Of a stretch of DNA of 64,000 nt, positions 15,537-24,532 are shown piece by piece (the first letter of the stretch is position 1; each line of letters starts with the position of its first letter). The position numbers were made by a program, and so were the translations under genes. The notes under the pieces were generated by a model that did not search any database, was not told the DNA's origin, and saw nothing but the letters and a program-made list of their open reading frames with translations. Source of the DNA: Priestia megaterium (GTDB taxonomy: Bacteria; Bacillota; Bacilli; Bacillales; Bacillaceae_H); NCBI RefSeq assembly GCF_023824195.1, contig NZ_CP085447.1, positions 39,395 through 103,394 of the forward strand, in the 5' to 3' direction.

Positions 15537-16301
15537 ATGTTAAAAGTGAAACAAGTAAGTAAGATTTATGAAGGGAAAATCGCCTATCGTGCGTTAACAG
15601 ACATAAATTTAACCATTGATGAGGGGGAGTTTGTAGGAGTTATGGGTCCATCAGGAAGTGGAAAAACAACGCTCCTGAATATGATTGCTACAATTGATGA
15701 ACCGACAACAGGAGAAATCCTGATCAATGAAAAGAACCCACATATATTAAAAAAAGACGCATTAGCAAAATTTCGCCGTCGCGAATTGGGCTTTGTCTTT
15801 CAAGACTTTAATTTACTTCATACCTTAACGGTTGAAGAAAATATTGTCCTGCCACTAACATTGGATGGAAAAAAAGTGAGTGAAATGAAGGAAAAGGCAT
15901 ACAAAATTGCTGAAAAATTAGGGATTACAGGCATTATGAAAAAACGGACGTATGAAATATCAGGCGGACAAGCGCAAAGAGCAGCTGTGGCGAGAGCGAT
16001 GATTCATACTCCTAAGCTTCTACTAGCAGATGAACCGACAGGAAATCTTGATTCCAAGTCTTCAAAAGATGTGATGGAAATGCTTGAGTCTATTAATAAA
16101 AATGAGCAGACAACGATGATGCTTGTAACACATGATGCGCAGGCAGCGAGCTATTGTAACCGGGTCATCTTTATTCGTGATGGTAAGTTCTATTCGGAGA
16201 TACACCGTGGTGATAATCGTCAGGCCTTTTTCCAAAAAATTATAGATACACTTTCTTTACTGGGAGGGGATGCACATGACCTTTCGACAGTTCGCGTTTA
16301 A
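15537..16301 (+). CDS. BceA-like ABC transporter ATPase
   Basis: The 254-residue ATPase has Walker A GPSGSGKTT, Q-loop in VFQDFNL, signature SGGQAQR and Walker B LLLADEPTG. Together with the large permease it forms a Bce-type transporter that frees lipid targets of the wall cycle from peptide antibiotics and signals to the kinase. ATG 15537 is preferred over GTG 15534 because GGAG lies 8 bases before it. The last 26 bases overlap the permease gene. Confidence 0.9.
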   Translation: MLKVKQVSKIYEGKIAYRALTDINLTIDEGEFVGVMGPSGSGKTTLLNMIATIDEPTTGEILINEKNPHILKKDALAKFRRRELGFVFQDFNLLHTLTVEENIVLPLTLDGKKVSEMKEKAYKIAEKLGITGIMKKRTYEISGGQAQRAAVARAMIHTPKLLLADEPTGNLDSKSSKDVMEMLESINKNEQTTMMLVTHDAQAASYCNRVIFIRDGKFYSEIHRGDNRQAFFQKIIDTLSLLGGDAHDLSTVRV

Positions 16302-18138
16302 CAACGTTATACGTAATAAAAGGTTATATGCAGCCTATTTTCTTAGCAGTTTATTTACGGTTATGGTCTTTTTTACCTTCTCCATTTTTGCTAATCATCC
16401 TGTGTTAAGTGAGGATGATATGAGCTCAAGTGTAACCACAGGAATGAATGCAGCAGCAGGAATTATTTATGTGTTTTCCTTCTTTTTTGTCTTATATTCA
16501 ATGAGCTCTTTTTTACAGTCTCGGAAAAAAGAGTTTGGTTTACTAATGATGCAAGGTATGTCAATGAAACAAATTCGTTTGATGGTGTTCTTAGAAAATA
16601 TGCTTATTGGATTTTTAGCAACACTAGGTGGTATACTCCTTGGCCTTGTTTTTGCAAAGGCTATTTTACTACTAGCTGAAAATGTATTGATTATTGAACA
16701 TGCGCTGTCTTTTTATTTTCCAGTTAAAGCAATTATAATCACTTTTGTCTCCTTTATGATTTTATTTTTCTTTATTTCCTTATTTGTTACGTATGTTCTG
16801 CGTAGTAAAAAGTTGATTGAATTAATAAAAGGCAATAAAATTTCAAAGGGTGAGCCAAAAGCGAATCTTTTTTTAACGCTGTTAGCTGTGCTTTTATTAG
16901 GAGTAGGATATGGTGGTGCCTTATTAGCAAAAGGAGTAACGGTTGTAGTTGCAATGATCCCAGTTATCGTCGTTGTTTGTATTGGCACCTATCTGTTATT
17001 TACGCAATTAAGTGTTTTTATTATTAGAAGATTAAAGAAGAATGAACGTGTTTTTTGGTCTAAAACCAATATGTTGCTGTTTTCGGACCTGGCCTTTCGT
17101 ATGAAGGATAATGCACGAACTTTTTTCATGGTAGCCATGGTTTCAACAGTCGCATTTTGTGCAATTGGTTCTTTATTCGGATTTCAAACCGTCCTTACAT
17201 CAAGCATAAAATCTGTAAATGCTAATACGTTTTCTTATAAGACATCTGAAAAAAATGAAGAAAAAAATGTTGCGTTTATCAACCAGACTTTAAAGGAAGA
17301 AAAAATTAAGACGGATACAGCGCATACAGTACTGCGATCTTATGAAATCGGTGGGGATACGATTCTTATTGCCAATCAATCTGATTTCAACCAATTTGCT
17401 GCACTTATCGGGGAAAAGCCAATTAACTTAAAAGACGGGCAAGTTATGGTTGTGGAATTTAAAGGTACAGACTTCGGACAAAAGAAAGACCTGCTAAGTA
17501 AAAAGATTAAACTGAATAAAGGTTCAACTTTAAAACCAAAAGAAGTCATTTACTCAAATGCCTTACCTGCATCAGGTTCATATTATGTTGTGTCAGATGA
17601 AGATTATAAACAACTTCCTGAACCAAAGGATCAGCAAAGCTATTATGCTTGGCAAGCAACTGCTGGAAAAGAAAAGATAATGGCTGCCTCCGAAAAGCTA
17701 TACAAGAAATTGGAAAGATATGAGATTACATCAGTAGATTATGAAATATATGAAATTATGAAAGGCTACGGTCCTATTTTATTTGTCGGACTATTTATTG
17801 GGATCGTCTTTTTCGTATCAGCTGGTAGTTTCCTATACTTCCGGCTTTACATGGACTTGGATGAGGATAAACAAAAGTTCAAATCGATATCAAAAATGGG
17901 GTTAACTGATAAAGAACTGAAAAGAGTATTAAACAGGCAAACCATGATACTGTTTTTCGCGCCGATAATTGTCGCTCTCATTCATGGGGCTGTAGCCCTT
18001 ACAGCGTTATCGAACCTGTTCTATTTTAATCTTTTTAAGGAATCCGTTATTGTTCTAAGTGTTTTCTTAGCTATTCAGATTGTTTATTTCTTTATTGTAC
18101 GCTTTTTCTATACAAAGCAGATTAAGGCATCAATTTAA
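16276..18138 (+). CDS. BceB-like ABC transporter permease
   Basis: The 620-residue permease has the Bce layout: one N-terminal membrane helix (YAAYFLSSLFTVMVFFTF), FtsX-like helices around residues 55-245, two more near 280-310, a large extracellular domain of about 200 residues (roughly 310-510) and three C-terminal helices. The extracellular domain is the ligand-binding and signalling part. The start at 16276 follows GGGAGGGG; MTFRQFAFNNVIRNKR is the usual family N-terminus. It closes the four-gene module, which ends in a terminator. Confidence 0.9.
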   Translation: MTFRQFAFNNVIRNKRLYAAYFLSSLFTVMVFFTFSIFANHPVLSEDDMSSSVTTGMNAAAGIIYVFSFFFVLYSMSSFLQSRKKEFGLLMMQGMSMKQIRLMVFLENMLIGFLATLGGILLGLVFAKAILLLAENVLIIEHALSFYFPVKAIIITFVSFMILFFFISLFVTYVLRSKKLIELIKGNKISKGEPKANLFLTLLAVLLLGVGYGGALLAKGVTVVVAMIPVIVVVCIGTYLLFTQLSVFIIRRLKKNERVFWSKTNMLLFSDLAFRMKDNARTFFMVAMVSTVAFCAIGSLFGFQTVLTSSIKSVNANTFSYKTSEKNEEKNVAFINQTLKEEKIKTDTAHTVLRSYEIGGDTILIANQSDFNQFAALIGEKPINLKDGQVMVVEFKGTDFGQKKDLLSKKIKLNKGSTLKPKEVIYSNALPASGSYYVVSDEDYKQLPEPKDQQSYYAWQATAGKEKIMAASEKLYKKLERYEITSVDYEIYEIMKGYGPILFVGLFIGIVFFVSAGSFLYFRLYMDLDEDKQKFKSISKMGLTDKELKRVLNRQTMILFFAPIIVALIHGAVALTALSNLFYFNLFKESVIVLSVFLAIQIVYFFIVRFFYTKQIKASI

Positions 18139-18160
18139 ATTCAATACGGATACAAGAAGA

Positions 18161-18192
18161 AAGGGTCAGACTTTGTCTGATCCTTTTTTTAA
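18161..18192 (+). terminator. Terminator of the Bce-like operon
   Basis: AAGGGTCAGAC (18161-18171) pairs with GTCTGATCCTTT around TTT, followed by a T-run. Confidence 0.85.
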
Positions 18193-18383
18193 AACATTAA
18201 TTGATACTAGTAAGCGTTATGACAGTTTCGCTGATACTCCCCAAAATAGGACCTTACAGCAAAGCAATCAGTAGCCGAAATTCTTTTAGCTAAATCAAAT
18301 ATCAAATTAATAAATTTTCTTGCGAAACAATAGCTTTGTTATTTTTAAAATGACAACAAATAAGGTTCTAGATTATAATAAAA

Positions 18384-18434
18384 ACTTCAACAAAAAGAGC
18401 AGTGTTGTAAAGATACTGCTCTTTTTGTTGAAGT
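18384..18434. terminator. Bidirectional terminator after the Rpn gene
   Basis: A 19-bp stem (CTTCAACAAAAAGAGCAGT and complement) ends next to the stop codon of the minus-strand gene at 18435. Confidence 0.8.
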
Positions 18435-19313
18435 TTATTGATGACGAAGCTTTTCGATTTCTTCTATAGAAAGACCTGTCAACTTACTTATTACGTTGCT
18501 AGCTATACCTTCTTGAATCATTCCAATAGCCATAGCTTTTATTGTTTCTTCTCTACCTTCTTGTTTCCCTTTTTTCTCAGCCCTCTTTAATGCCGACTTT
18601 TCATCTAAAAGGGCTTTTCTCCTCGCCTCATAAGCCAGTAAAACTTCTGGATCTTGACTCACACGTTCCCATTCATCCATCGCTTTCTTCAATATCTGAT
18701 CTTCTTGCATCGCAATCTCCTCCAATACCTGAGTGATTTCTTCATCTTCCGATGCTTCAAGTAATAATAACCATCGTACAAGTTGATCTTCCCGTGGATC
18801 TACCTCTCTGTTGCGCCATTTAATTAATAGCTTAGGTAGCTCCATAAAATGAATTTCCAGCATATCGGTTAAGAGTACTTTCTTTTCGCGCTCATATAAC
18901 TGAAAGGTAGAATGATAATCCATGATATGAGATAAATAACGGAAGTTAACAATGTTGATGGTAATCGTTTTACAAAGCTCTCCATAGTCCATGCCTTCTT
19001 TCATTTGACTACTATACATTTTGGACCAGTAATAGAGCGTTCGTTTTTCCATGTCATGCTTATTATTAAGTTGAATTTCAATGTTGACACGGCTTCCATC
19101 CTCTAATTGCGCATGTACATCTAAAATCGAGCGTTTATCTTCTTGGTTTTCTTTATTAAAATGAGGATCTAATAACTGAACCGTTTGAATCTTCTTCTCG
19201 TCTGGAAAGCGAAGCGCTGCATTTAAAAAGGCAGCTAGAATGGATTCATTTCCATGCGTGCCAAATAGTGATTTAAACGCAAAGTCGACACGTAAATCTA
19301 ATCGTTTCGTCAT
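18435..19313 (-). CDS. Rpn-family recombination-promoting nuclease
   Basis: The 292-residue protein belongs to the Rpn/PDDEXK_2 transposase-like family (PF12784). RLDLRVDFAFKSLFG at the start, DVHAQLEDGSRVNIEIQLNN in the middle (the E-x-Q half of a PD-(D/E)XK site) and KRTLYYWSKMYSSQ are family landmarks. Rpn proteins in E. coli are DNA endonucleases that promote recombination independently of RecA and are linked to phage defence. The start at 19313 is set by GGAGG five bases before the ATG. The C-terminus has a Lys/Glu-rich coil and a helical repeat, LTGLSIEEIEKLR, common in the family. Confidence 0.85.
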   Translation of the reverse strand: MTKRLDLRVDFAFKSLFGTHGNESILAAFLNAALRFPDEKKIQTVQLLDPHFNKENQEDKRSILDVHAQLEDGSRVNIEIQLNNKHDMEKRTLYYWSKMYSSQMKEGMDYGELCKTITINIVNFRYLSHIMDYHSTFQLYEREKKVLLTDMLEIHFMELPKLLIKWRNREVDPREDQLVRWLLLLEASEDEEITQVLEEIAMQEDQILKKAMDEWERVSQDPEVLLAYEARRKALLDEKSALKRAEKKGKQEGREETIKAMAIGMIQEGIASNVISKLTGLSIEEIEKLRHQ

Positions 19314-19334
19314 AATATCCTCCATCATCTCCAT

Positions 19335-19853
19335 GTTTGATATTAGTATACCATGACTGTATGAGTTCTTTCTATTTCACACTTTATAGCGTAATAAAGT
19401 GGTCATCAGGTATCTCCCGTTCTTTATTATTAATAGTAATAGTGAAGAAAAATTAAAAATAAAAGTTTTTCAGTAATTCTGTAAAAAAAACTTATCGAAA
19501 ATAACATAAATCGCTTTTAGATAAAGCTATATAATTGATAAAAACAATAGCAACTGTAAGTAAATGATCGTTTTAGTATTTTATTTACAATATAAAAGAC
19601 ACTTGCTATACGCAAGTGCCTTTTGCTACGTTGATATTTTTAAAAACCTATTATAAAAATAAATGTTCTTAAAGAAGTGACGTGTTCATGTTGGAAAACA
19701 CGGTCATCTCTTATTATAGATGAAATCTCTTTAGTAAGCTACTAAAGTACAATAGTAAAGATATTTTTTAGATCACCTTAAGTTAAACTATAACAAAATA
19801 GATGGCCTTCTAGATAACTCAATGTTAATCATTAGAAGCTTATAGAAAAGATT
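19335..19853. other. Non-coding region with terminator hairpins
   Basis: No gene is seen. A terminator-like hairpin at 19594-19624 (GACACTTGC and GCAAGTGCC) has T/A-runs in both directions. A weaker hairpin lies at 19676-19706. Confidence 0.45.
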
Positions 19854-20165
19854 TTAGGGTTTATTCACCTTAAAAATGCTTTTTCTTTGCTCCTGTTTAA
19901 CGCGCTTTAAGCGCAACTCTATTTTTTTATCTAACGTTTTATGTGCACTTTTGATGATTATACATATAAACAGTAAGACCACAGTTATGATTACAGATCG
20001 TGGTACGTGGAAGCAGAAGCAAAGTATGGCTACAAGTAGGGATATAGCACAAATAAAATTGATTATCCATTTTCTACTTCTATGAGCTTCAAGGTTTCTT
20101 TCAAGCAACTGCTTTTGTCCTTCTTCCCTTTTTATACCTTCTAAATTATTGTGTGTAAGATTCAT
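19854..20165 (-). CDS. Small membrane protein of unknown function
   Basis: The 103-residue product has a charged N-terminus (about 32 residues), two membrane segments (WIINFICAISLLVAILCFCF and SVIITVVLLFICIIIK) and a basic C-terminus rich in Lys/Arg. GGGGAG lies 8 bases before the ATG. It is downstream of, and on the same strand as, the UvrX operon, with about 110 bases between. Family not recognised. Confidence 0.6.
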   Translation of the reverse strand: MNLTHNNLEGIKREEGQKQLLERNLEAHRSRKWIINFICAISLLVAILCFCFHVPRSVIITVVLLFICIIIKSAHKTLDKKIELRLKRVKQEQRKSIFKVNKP

Positions 20166-20276
20166 CGTTGTTTCTCCCCAGGAAAACTAGTTTTGTATAA
20201 TCTACGTATTAGTTTGTTCCCAAGATGGCGCCTTCTTGGAAAAAATAATCCGTAGTTTTTTCCTTTTTATTATAAA

Positions 20277-20450
20277 TTAAACAATATTAAAAGTTATAAC
20301 TAATTTTTCATAAAATGTCCAATGAGTGAACCTTCTGTTTGCTAAACAAGAGTAATTTTGAATTTTCTTCCTCTCTTTCAAGGCGATGGCATAGTTGGCT
20401 AGCACCTGTACAGAAAGCTTGTTACAATGGTTTATACTTACTTCCTTCAT
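20277..20450 (-). CDS. Small protein behind the YolD gene
   Basis: ATG at 20450 has AAGGTGA 8 bases upstream and lies 13 bases beyond the YolD stop codon, giving 57 residues (starting MKEVSINHCNKLSVQVLANY). A longer frame from 20483 would overlap the YolD gene. Its close spacing suggests it is the third gene of the SOS operon. No family was recognised. Confidence 0.45.
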   Translation of the reverse strand: MKEVSINHCNKLSVQVLANYAIALKERKKIQNYSCLANRRFTHWTFYEKLVITFNIV

Positions 20451-20463
20451 GCATTCATTCACC

Positions 20464-20799
20464 TTATACGAATTGAACATCAATAAGTTCGTTTAACCTC
20501 ATTTTGTTTTTTAATTCAAATACTTCATCGATAAAAACAAACAAATTCCCCAGGGAATCAACAAATTGGATGAATCCCTTTTCTGTAATACATTGTCCCT
20601 TTTTGTAGTATGTAAGATAAACTTGTTTATTTGTATGTAATGCTTCAATCAATATGAAATTAATTTGTTCCATTTGCTCTTCTGTTAAAAGAGGTTGAGG
20701 TACTTCTGCTTGCTTGTTTATGACTTCCTGTAATCCTATGTATTGCTCGGGCATACTCGCAAATGGGCGCCATTTTTTCATTTTTCTATCGTGATGCAT
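20464..20799 (-). CDS. YolD-like protein, partner of UvrX
   Basis: The 111-residue protein is a YolD-like family member (PF08863), with MKKWRPFASMPEQYIGLQEV at the N-terminus and FELKNKMRLNELIDVQF at the end. YolD-like proteins are encoded directly after Y-family polymerases and are thought to regulate them, in analogy to UmuD. AGGAGG lies 8 bases before the ATG; 19 bases separate it from the polymerase stop. Two decayed relatives are at 9305 and 13568. Confidence 0.85.
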   Translation of the reverse strand: MHHDRKMKKWRPFASMPEQYIGLQEVINKQAEVPQPLLTEEQMEQINFILIEALHTNKQVYLTYYKKGQCITEKGFIQFVDSLGNLFVFIDEVFELKNKMRLNELIDVQFV

Positions 20800-20818
20800 G
20801 ATATATTCCTCCTTTATG

Positions 20819-22084
20819 CTATGATTTATGACCTCCTATAAGGCCGTTTCGATAACGAGCTGTTGAGTGATCCAGATAGCTTGAAGCCCGTAGCACACTA
20901 TTTTTCCCATAACGCAGCCGAATTTCATCAATCGTTTTGGCAAGGGCATAGGCTCTTTCACGCTGATCGATATCCTCAAATAAGCTCATTTGCTCCTCTT
21001 CCTGAATGCTTATGTTTGATAAGGAAATCCCAATGGAGCGAATCGGCATTCCACTATCAAATGTATGTAAAATGCTTAAACAATAAGGAAAGATATCTTG
21101 GCTTAAGTTTGAAGCTCTCCCCATTTTCTTTTGTCTGGAGAAGCCTCCGCCTGCTTGTTTGCTGTATCCAATCGATAAATGGATAGTTTGAGCCACCACT
21201 TGATGCATGCGTAAACGAAAGCAAACATCGTCCAATAGTTCCAATAGTAATAATTCCACTTCTTTTCGGCTTGTATAATCTCGAAAGAGAATCTGACTTT
21301 TCCCAAAGGAACGGGAACTAGGGATGTACACATCAGAAATACGACTAAAATCAATCCCATTCGCATGTTGGTGAAGTTCTTGTCCCATGATGCCAAATTC
21401 TTTTTGTAACATTTCTTTAGAAGAAAGAGCGAGTTCTTTTATGGTATAGATACCTAAACGGTTTAAGCGTCTTTCTGTAGCTGACGAGATCCCCCAGAAA
21501 TCCTTCATTGGATGAATCGACCATAACTTAAAGGGAATATCCTCATATCGCCAATAAGCAACCCCTGTTGGACTATTCTTGGCCTCATGATCTAAGCTTA
21601 CCTTAGCCAGTAAGAGATTAGGACCGATTCCTGCGGTAGCTGTCAGTCTTGTTTTGCGATAGATCTCATTAAGTATTCGATGAGCTAGCTCCTCAGGTGT
21701 TCGAGCAAACAAATGCAAAGAAGCTGTCGCATCAATAAACAACTCATCAATGCTATACGCATGGAAATCTTCAGGAGCCACATACTGTAACACCAAACTA
21801 GAAATATAGTTTGAAGCCTTGATATATCTCTCCATGGATGGATTCACGATATGGATATCTTTCCTTTTAGGAATGTCGAAAAGACGGCTGCCGGTTTTGA
21901 TCCCTTCTTTCTTTAATAAAGGTGTGGCAGCTAACACAACAGACCCCGACCGTTTGATATCTCCTACAACCGCAAGCTTTGTTTTTAACGGATCTAATCC
22001 CCGTATGACAGAAGAAACGGAAGCAAAAAAAGCTTTCATGTCTATGCAAATAATGACTCTGTTTGGTAGCTTCCCATAATCCAT
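20819..22084 (-). CDS. uvrX: Y-family DNA polymerase, UvrX-like
   Basis: The 421-residue protein is a Y-family (ImpB/MucB/SamB) lesion-bypass polymerase of the UvrX type found on SPbeta and Bacillus plasmids. Catalytic acids are D15 in CIDMKAFFAS and D113-E114 in YSIDELFID. The helix-hairpin-helix little-finger part follows (FWGISSATERRLNRLGIYTI). It would copy damaged DNA at the price of mutations. Two LexA boxes lie 20-60 bases upstream, so it should be induced by the SOS response with yolD. Confidence 0.9.
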   Translation of the reverse strand: MDYGKLPNRVIICIDMKAFFASVSSVIRGLDPLKTKLAVVGDIKRSGSVVLAATPLLKKEGIKTGSRLFDIPKRKDIHIVNPSMERYIKASNYISSLVLQYVAPEDFHAYSIDELFIDATASLHLFARTPEELAHRILNEIYRKTRLTATAGIGPNLLLAKVSLDHEAKNSPTGVAYWRYEDIPFKLWSIHPMKDFWGISSATERRLNRLGIYTIKELALSSKEMLQKEFGIMGQELHQHANGIDFSRISDVYIPSSRSFGKSQILFRDYTSRKEVELLLLELLDDVCFRLRMHQVVAQTIHLSIGYSKQAGGGFSRQKKMGRASNLSQDIFPYCLSILHTFDSGMPIRSIGISLSNISIQEEEQMSLFEDIDQRERAYALAKTIDEIRLRYGKNSVLRASSYLDHSTARYRNGLIGGHKS

Positions 22085-22103
22085 TGGAATAACTCCTCAA
22101 TAA

Positions 22104-22143
22104 AGAACGTTTGTTCTTTATATTATATGCGAACAAACGTTCT
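22104..22143 (-). promoter_or_regulatory. Two LexA (DinR) boxes
   Basis: AGAACGTTTGTTCT (22104-22117) and CGAACAAACGTTCT (22130-22143) match the Bacillus LexA consensus CGAAC-N4-GTTCG with one or two end mismatches. They are inverted copies of each other and sit directly before uvrX. Confidence 0.85.
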
Positions 22144-22202
22144 TTATTCAATGGAATATCATCCCTTTTCCCGATTATTACTATTACTTAGTCCTAAACA
22201 AA

Positions 22203-22235
22203 AGAGAGTGATAGCAAGCTACTCACTTTTTTTAT
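22203..22235 (+). terminator. Terminator-like hairpin
   Basis: AGAGAGTGATAGC pairs imperfectly with GCTACTCACT, followed by a T-run. No plus-strand gene is seen directly upstream. Confidence 0.5.
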
Positions 22236-22454
22236 AATATATGAAAAAAGTCGTATTATTTACCTTATATTAACTGTAAAATAGAGAGTAGTAATCAAGG
22301 TTAACGAGGGTTAATGGAGGTTGTGGGCAAGCTTCTCTCCCTCATAATAGGTCATAATCGAGGCATTCTTAGAAAAGAATACATACTTGTCCAGTTAGTT
22401 TCACATAGCCAAGATTAAAGTTTTTCTACTAGTTAATTCTTTTTAATGCCTATA

Positions 22455-22489
22455 TTTTCCTATATGTAATATTAGTACATATAGGAAAA
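22455..22489. promoter_or_regulatory. Perfect 14-bp dyad, probable operator
   Basis: TTTTCCTATATGTA (22455-22468) and its complement (22476-22489) flank a 7-base centre. The dyad is 16 bases before the ribosome binding site of the truncated gene at 22517, a normal place for autoregulation. Confidence 0.6.
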
Positions 22490-22516
22490 AATAATATGAA
22501 AGTGAGGAGGGATGGT

Positions 22517-22803
22517 GTGCAATTTTATAAGATATTAAGACAAAGGAAAATAAATGAAGACACTTTTTGTAACTTACTTGATATACAAAATTATGATTAT
22601 ATTACTGGAAATAATAAGAATTCCTTTGCAATAAAATATAATCCTGACACCTATAATCAGTTGCTTGATAATAATACGATATTTAAAGAATATACAAGCA
22701 GAGCTATCCAACAGTTATTTGTTACAAATCAAAAATTCCTCGCTATGTTAAATTTAAGCGATTTTTTCAACATGAAAATGGTATCTTGCTTGTTTGTTGA
22801 AGA
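22517..22803 (+). pseudogene. Unknown gene cut by IS240-like copy 1
   Basis: GTG at 22517 follows AGGAGGG. The frame gives about 96 residues (VQFYKILRQRKINEDTFCNL...) before the IS begins; the next codons and the stop come from the IS end. The fragment shows helical repeats but no known motif. Its 3' part was not found on the other side of the element, and no target duplication flanks the IS, so sequence was probably deleted. Confidence 0.55.
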
Positions 22804-23664
22804 GGTTCTGGTGCAAAAACTACTTTCCTGAAACATAAAATGTCAGTTTCCTTTAATTTGCTAGCTTATGAAGCTAATTCAAACAGTTTATGGATGAATT
22901 CTTTTTGATTTTGGACAGACTGGTTCCGTGAAGCAAGTTGCCCTTTTTTAATGATATGCATAGCTTCTATTCCAGAAATAATGGATGTAGCTGTATGAAA
23001 GGATTTCAACCCTAACATAGGTCTAACTCGTTTTTTAATAAAACGATGATCTTGTTCTACTATGTTATTGAGATATTTTACTTGCCTTATTTGGATGCCT
23101 ACAGGCATCTTCTTTTCTTTTTTCAACTCTTCAATGGCTATAGGATAAGCTGGATTTTTATCGACAGTTATGACACGAGGCTTTGAAACATGAAGAGACC
23201 GCAAAGCTTTCTTGAAGAAACACTTTGCAGCCTTGTGATCTCTTGTTTTACTTAGATAAAAATCAATCGTATTTCCTTTAGAATCAACTGCACGATACAG
23301 ATACATCCATTGACCTTTTACTTTGATATACGTTTCATCGACTCTCCATGAGTCATTTGTTGGCCTAAGATGACGACGTACCCTTTTATCTAATTCCGGT
23401 CCATATTGATGAACCCAACGCATAATCGTTGTGTGAGCCATTGATAAGCCACGTTCCTCCATCATCTCCACTACGTTACGAAAACTCAAGTTGTACCGCA
23501 GGTACCATCTTACTGTTAACAAAATAATGTCGGGCTGATAATGTTTCCACTTAAATAAATTTTGCTTTTCCATACTAGTCACGTCCTTTTTTAGAATAGT
23601 AGTATCAGTATGTCCAAGATTTAGAGATTACTTGCAAGTGTTTTGAGGTTTTTGCACCAGAACC
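22804..23664 (-). mobile_element. IS240-like element, copy 1 (IS6 family)
   Basis: The 861-bp element has 17-bp terminal inverted repeats, GGTTCTGGTGCAAAAAC. One transposase gene fills it. Length, ends and transposase agree with IS240, first known from mosquito-toxic B. thuringiensis plasmids. The flanking 8 bases differ (GTTGAAGA left, CTTTTTTA right), so it arrived or was reshaped by recombination. Confidence 0.9.
22866..23573 (-). CDS. IS240-like DDE transposase, copy 1
   Basis: The 235-residue transposase has an N-terminal helix-turn-helix (NVVEMMEERGLSMAHTTIMR) and the catalytic triad D79, D138, E173 with 34 residues between the last two, as in IS6 enzymes, plus the K/R after E (QDHRFIKKR). 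IS6 enzymes move by replicative transposition through cointegrates. The ATG at 23573 is preferred to GTG 23582 because of spacing to AAAGGA. Identical protein sequence occurs in copies 2 and 3, so transposition was recent. Confidence 0.92.
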   Translation of the reverse strand: MEKQNLFKWKHYQPDIILLTVRWYLRYNLSFRNVVEMMEERGLSMAHTTIMRWVHQYGPELDKRVRRHLRPTNDSWRVDETYIKVKGQWMYLYRAVDSKGNTIDFYLSKTRDHKAAKCFFKKALRSLHVSKPRVITVDKNPAYPIAIEELKKEKKMPVGIQIRQVKYLNNIVEQDHRFIKKRVRPMLGLKSFHTATSIISGIEAMHIIKKGQLASRNQSVQNQKEFIHKLFELAS

Positions 23665-23740
23665 CTTTTTTATGTTTAACAGAGAAACTTAAATCCATAC
23701 CTTGATCAAGGAGATATTATTATAATAGAAGAAACTTATA

Positions 23741-23780
23741 AAAAAACCTTTACGTGTTATGTTTAGTAAAGGTTTTTTCT
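23741..23780. terminator. Bidirectional terminator
   Basis: AAAAAACCTTTAC (23741-23753) pairs with GTAAAGGTTTTTT (23766-23778). Confidence 0.75.
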
Positions 23781-23981
23781 TATAAAGAATTTAAAATTAC
23801 TTTAATAGTTATATATATTGTAGAAAAAGCCTTCTATTAATAGATTATTAACGACAAGAGTAAATAAGTTATGTTAACTAGGTACGAATATTTTGAAGCG
23901 CTAGAGGTGCCTTAATTATATTCTTATCCCTCTATAGGTGGTATAATATGGATGATTGTATCAGTGAAAGGGGAGAAAAAG

Positions 23982-24452
23982 ATGGACAAACTTGTATTCA
24001 AGCAATTTGAAATCGGAAGAGAGTACTTCCTCAAAATCATAGAGGCTGTTTCTAAGGGGCAAACTGATGTACAGCCAGATGGTTTTAACAACACAATTCA
24101 TTGGCATACAGGTCACGTTTTGACAATTACTGAACAAACTATGTTTGGTTTTCCTCATGCAACAACCCATCTTCCAGCAAATTATATGGAATTGTTCGGA
24201 AATGGTACGAAACCAGCCGATTGGACGGGGGATGTACCTACTATGGATGAGCTTAAGATCCAACTAAAAGATCAATTGGCTCGTATTCAGCAAATTCCTG
24301 CTGAACAGCTAAACAATAACTTGGAAAAGCCATTTTTGGGATGTAAAACCTTTGGAGAGCTGGCGGGTGTTACACTGATGCATGAAGCAACTCATATGGG
24401 ACAGATTCAGGCAATGAAGCGAATAATTGAACATGTGGGTGTGAAAAATTAA
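23982..24452 (+). CDS. DinB-superfamily metal-binding protein
   Basis: The 156-residue four-helix-bundle protein has the DinB/YfiT histidine pattern: NTIHWHTGHVLTITEQ in helix 2 and MHEATHMGQIQAMKR near the end, which together supply three metal-binding histidines. Some relatives are thiol (bacillithiol) transferases or hydrolases; the true reaction is unknown here. ATG at 23982 follows AAAGGGGAG; an upstream frame start adds a non-conserved stretch. Single gene with a terminator. Confidence 0.85.
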   Translation: MDKLVFKQFEIGREYFLKIIEAVSKGQTDVQPDGFNNTIHWHTGHVLTITEQTMFGFPHATTHLPANYMELFGNGTKPADWTGDVPTMDELKIQLKDQLARIQQIPAEQLNNNLEKPFLGCKTFGELAGVTLMHEATHMGQIQAMKRIIEHVGVKN

Positions 24453-24491
24453 ATTTTTAAAAAATGATATAACAAAGTTATCGGAGATAAT

Positions 24492-24522
24492 AAAGCCTAT
24501 ATATTTTTTATATAGGCTTTAG
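24492..24522. terminator. Shared terminator for converging genes
   Basis: AAAGCCTATA (24492-24501) pairs with TATAGGCTTT (24511-24520) between the converging DinB and EamA genes. Confidence 0.75.
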
Positions 24523-24532
24523 CAGTTCATCG

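Noticed and set aside
22804..23664. Search for 8-base target duplications around IS copy 1
   Set aside because: The flanks GTTGAAGA and CTTTTTTA do not match, so a simple insertion is not supported.
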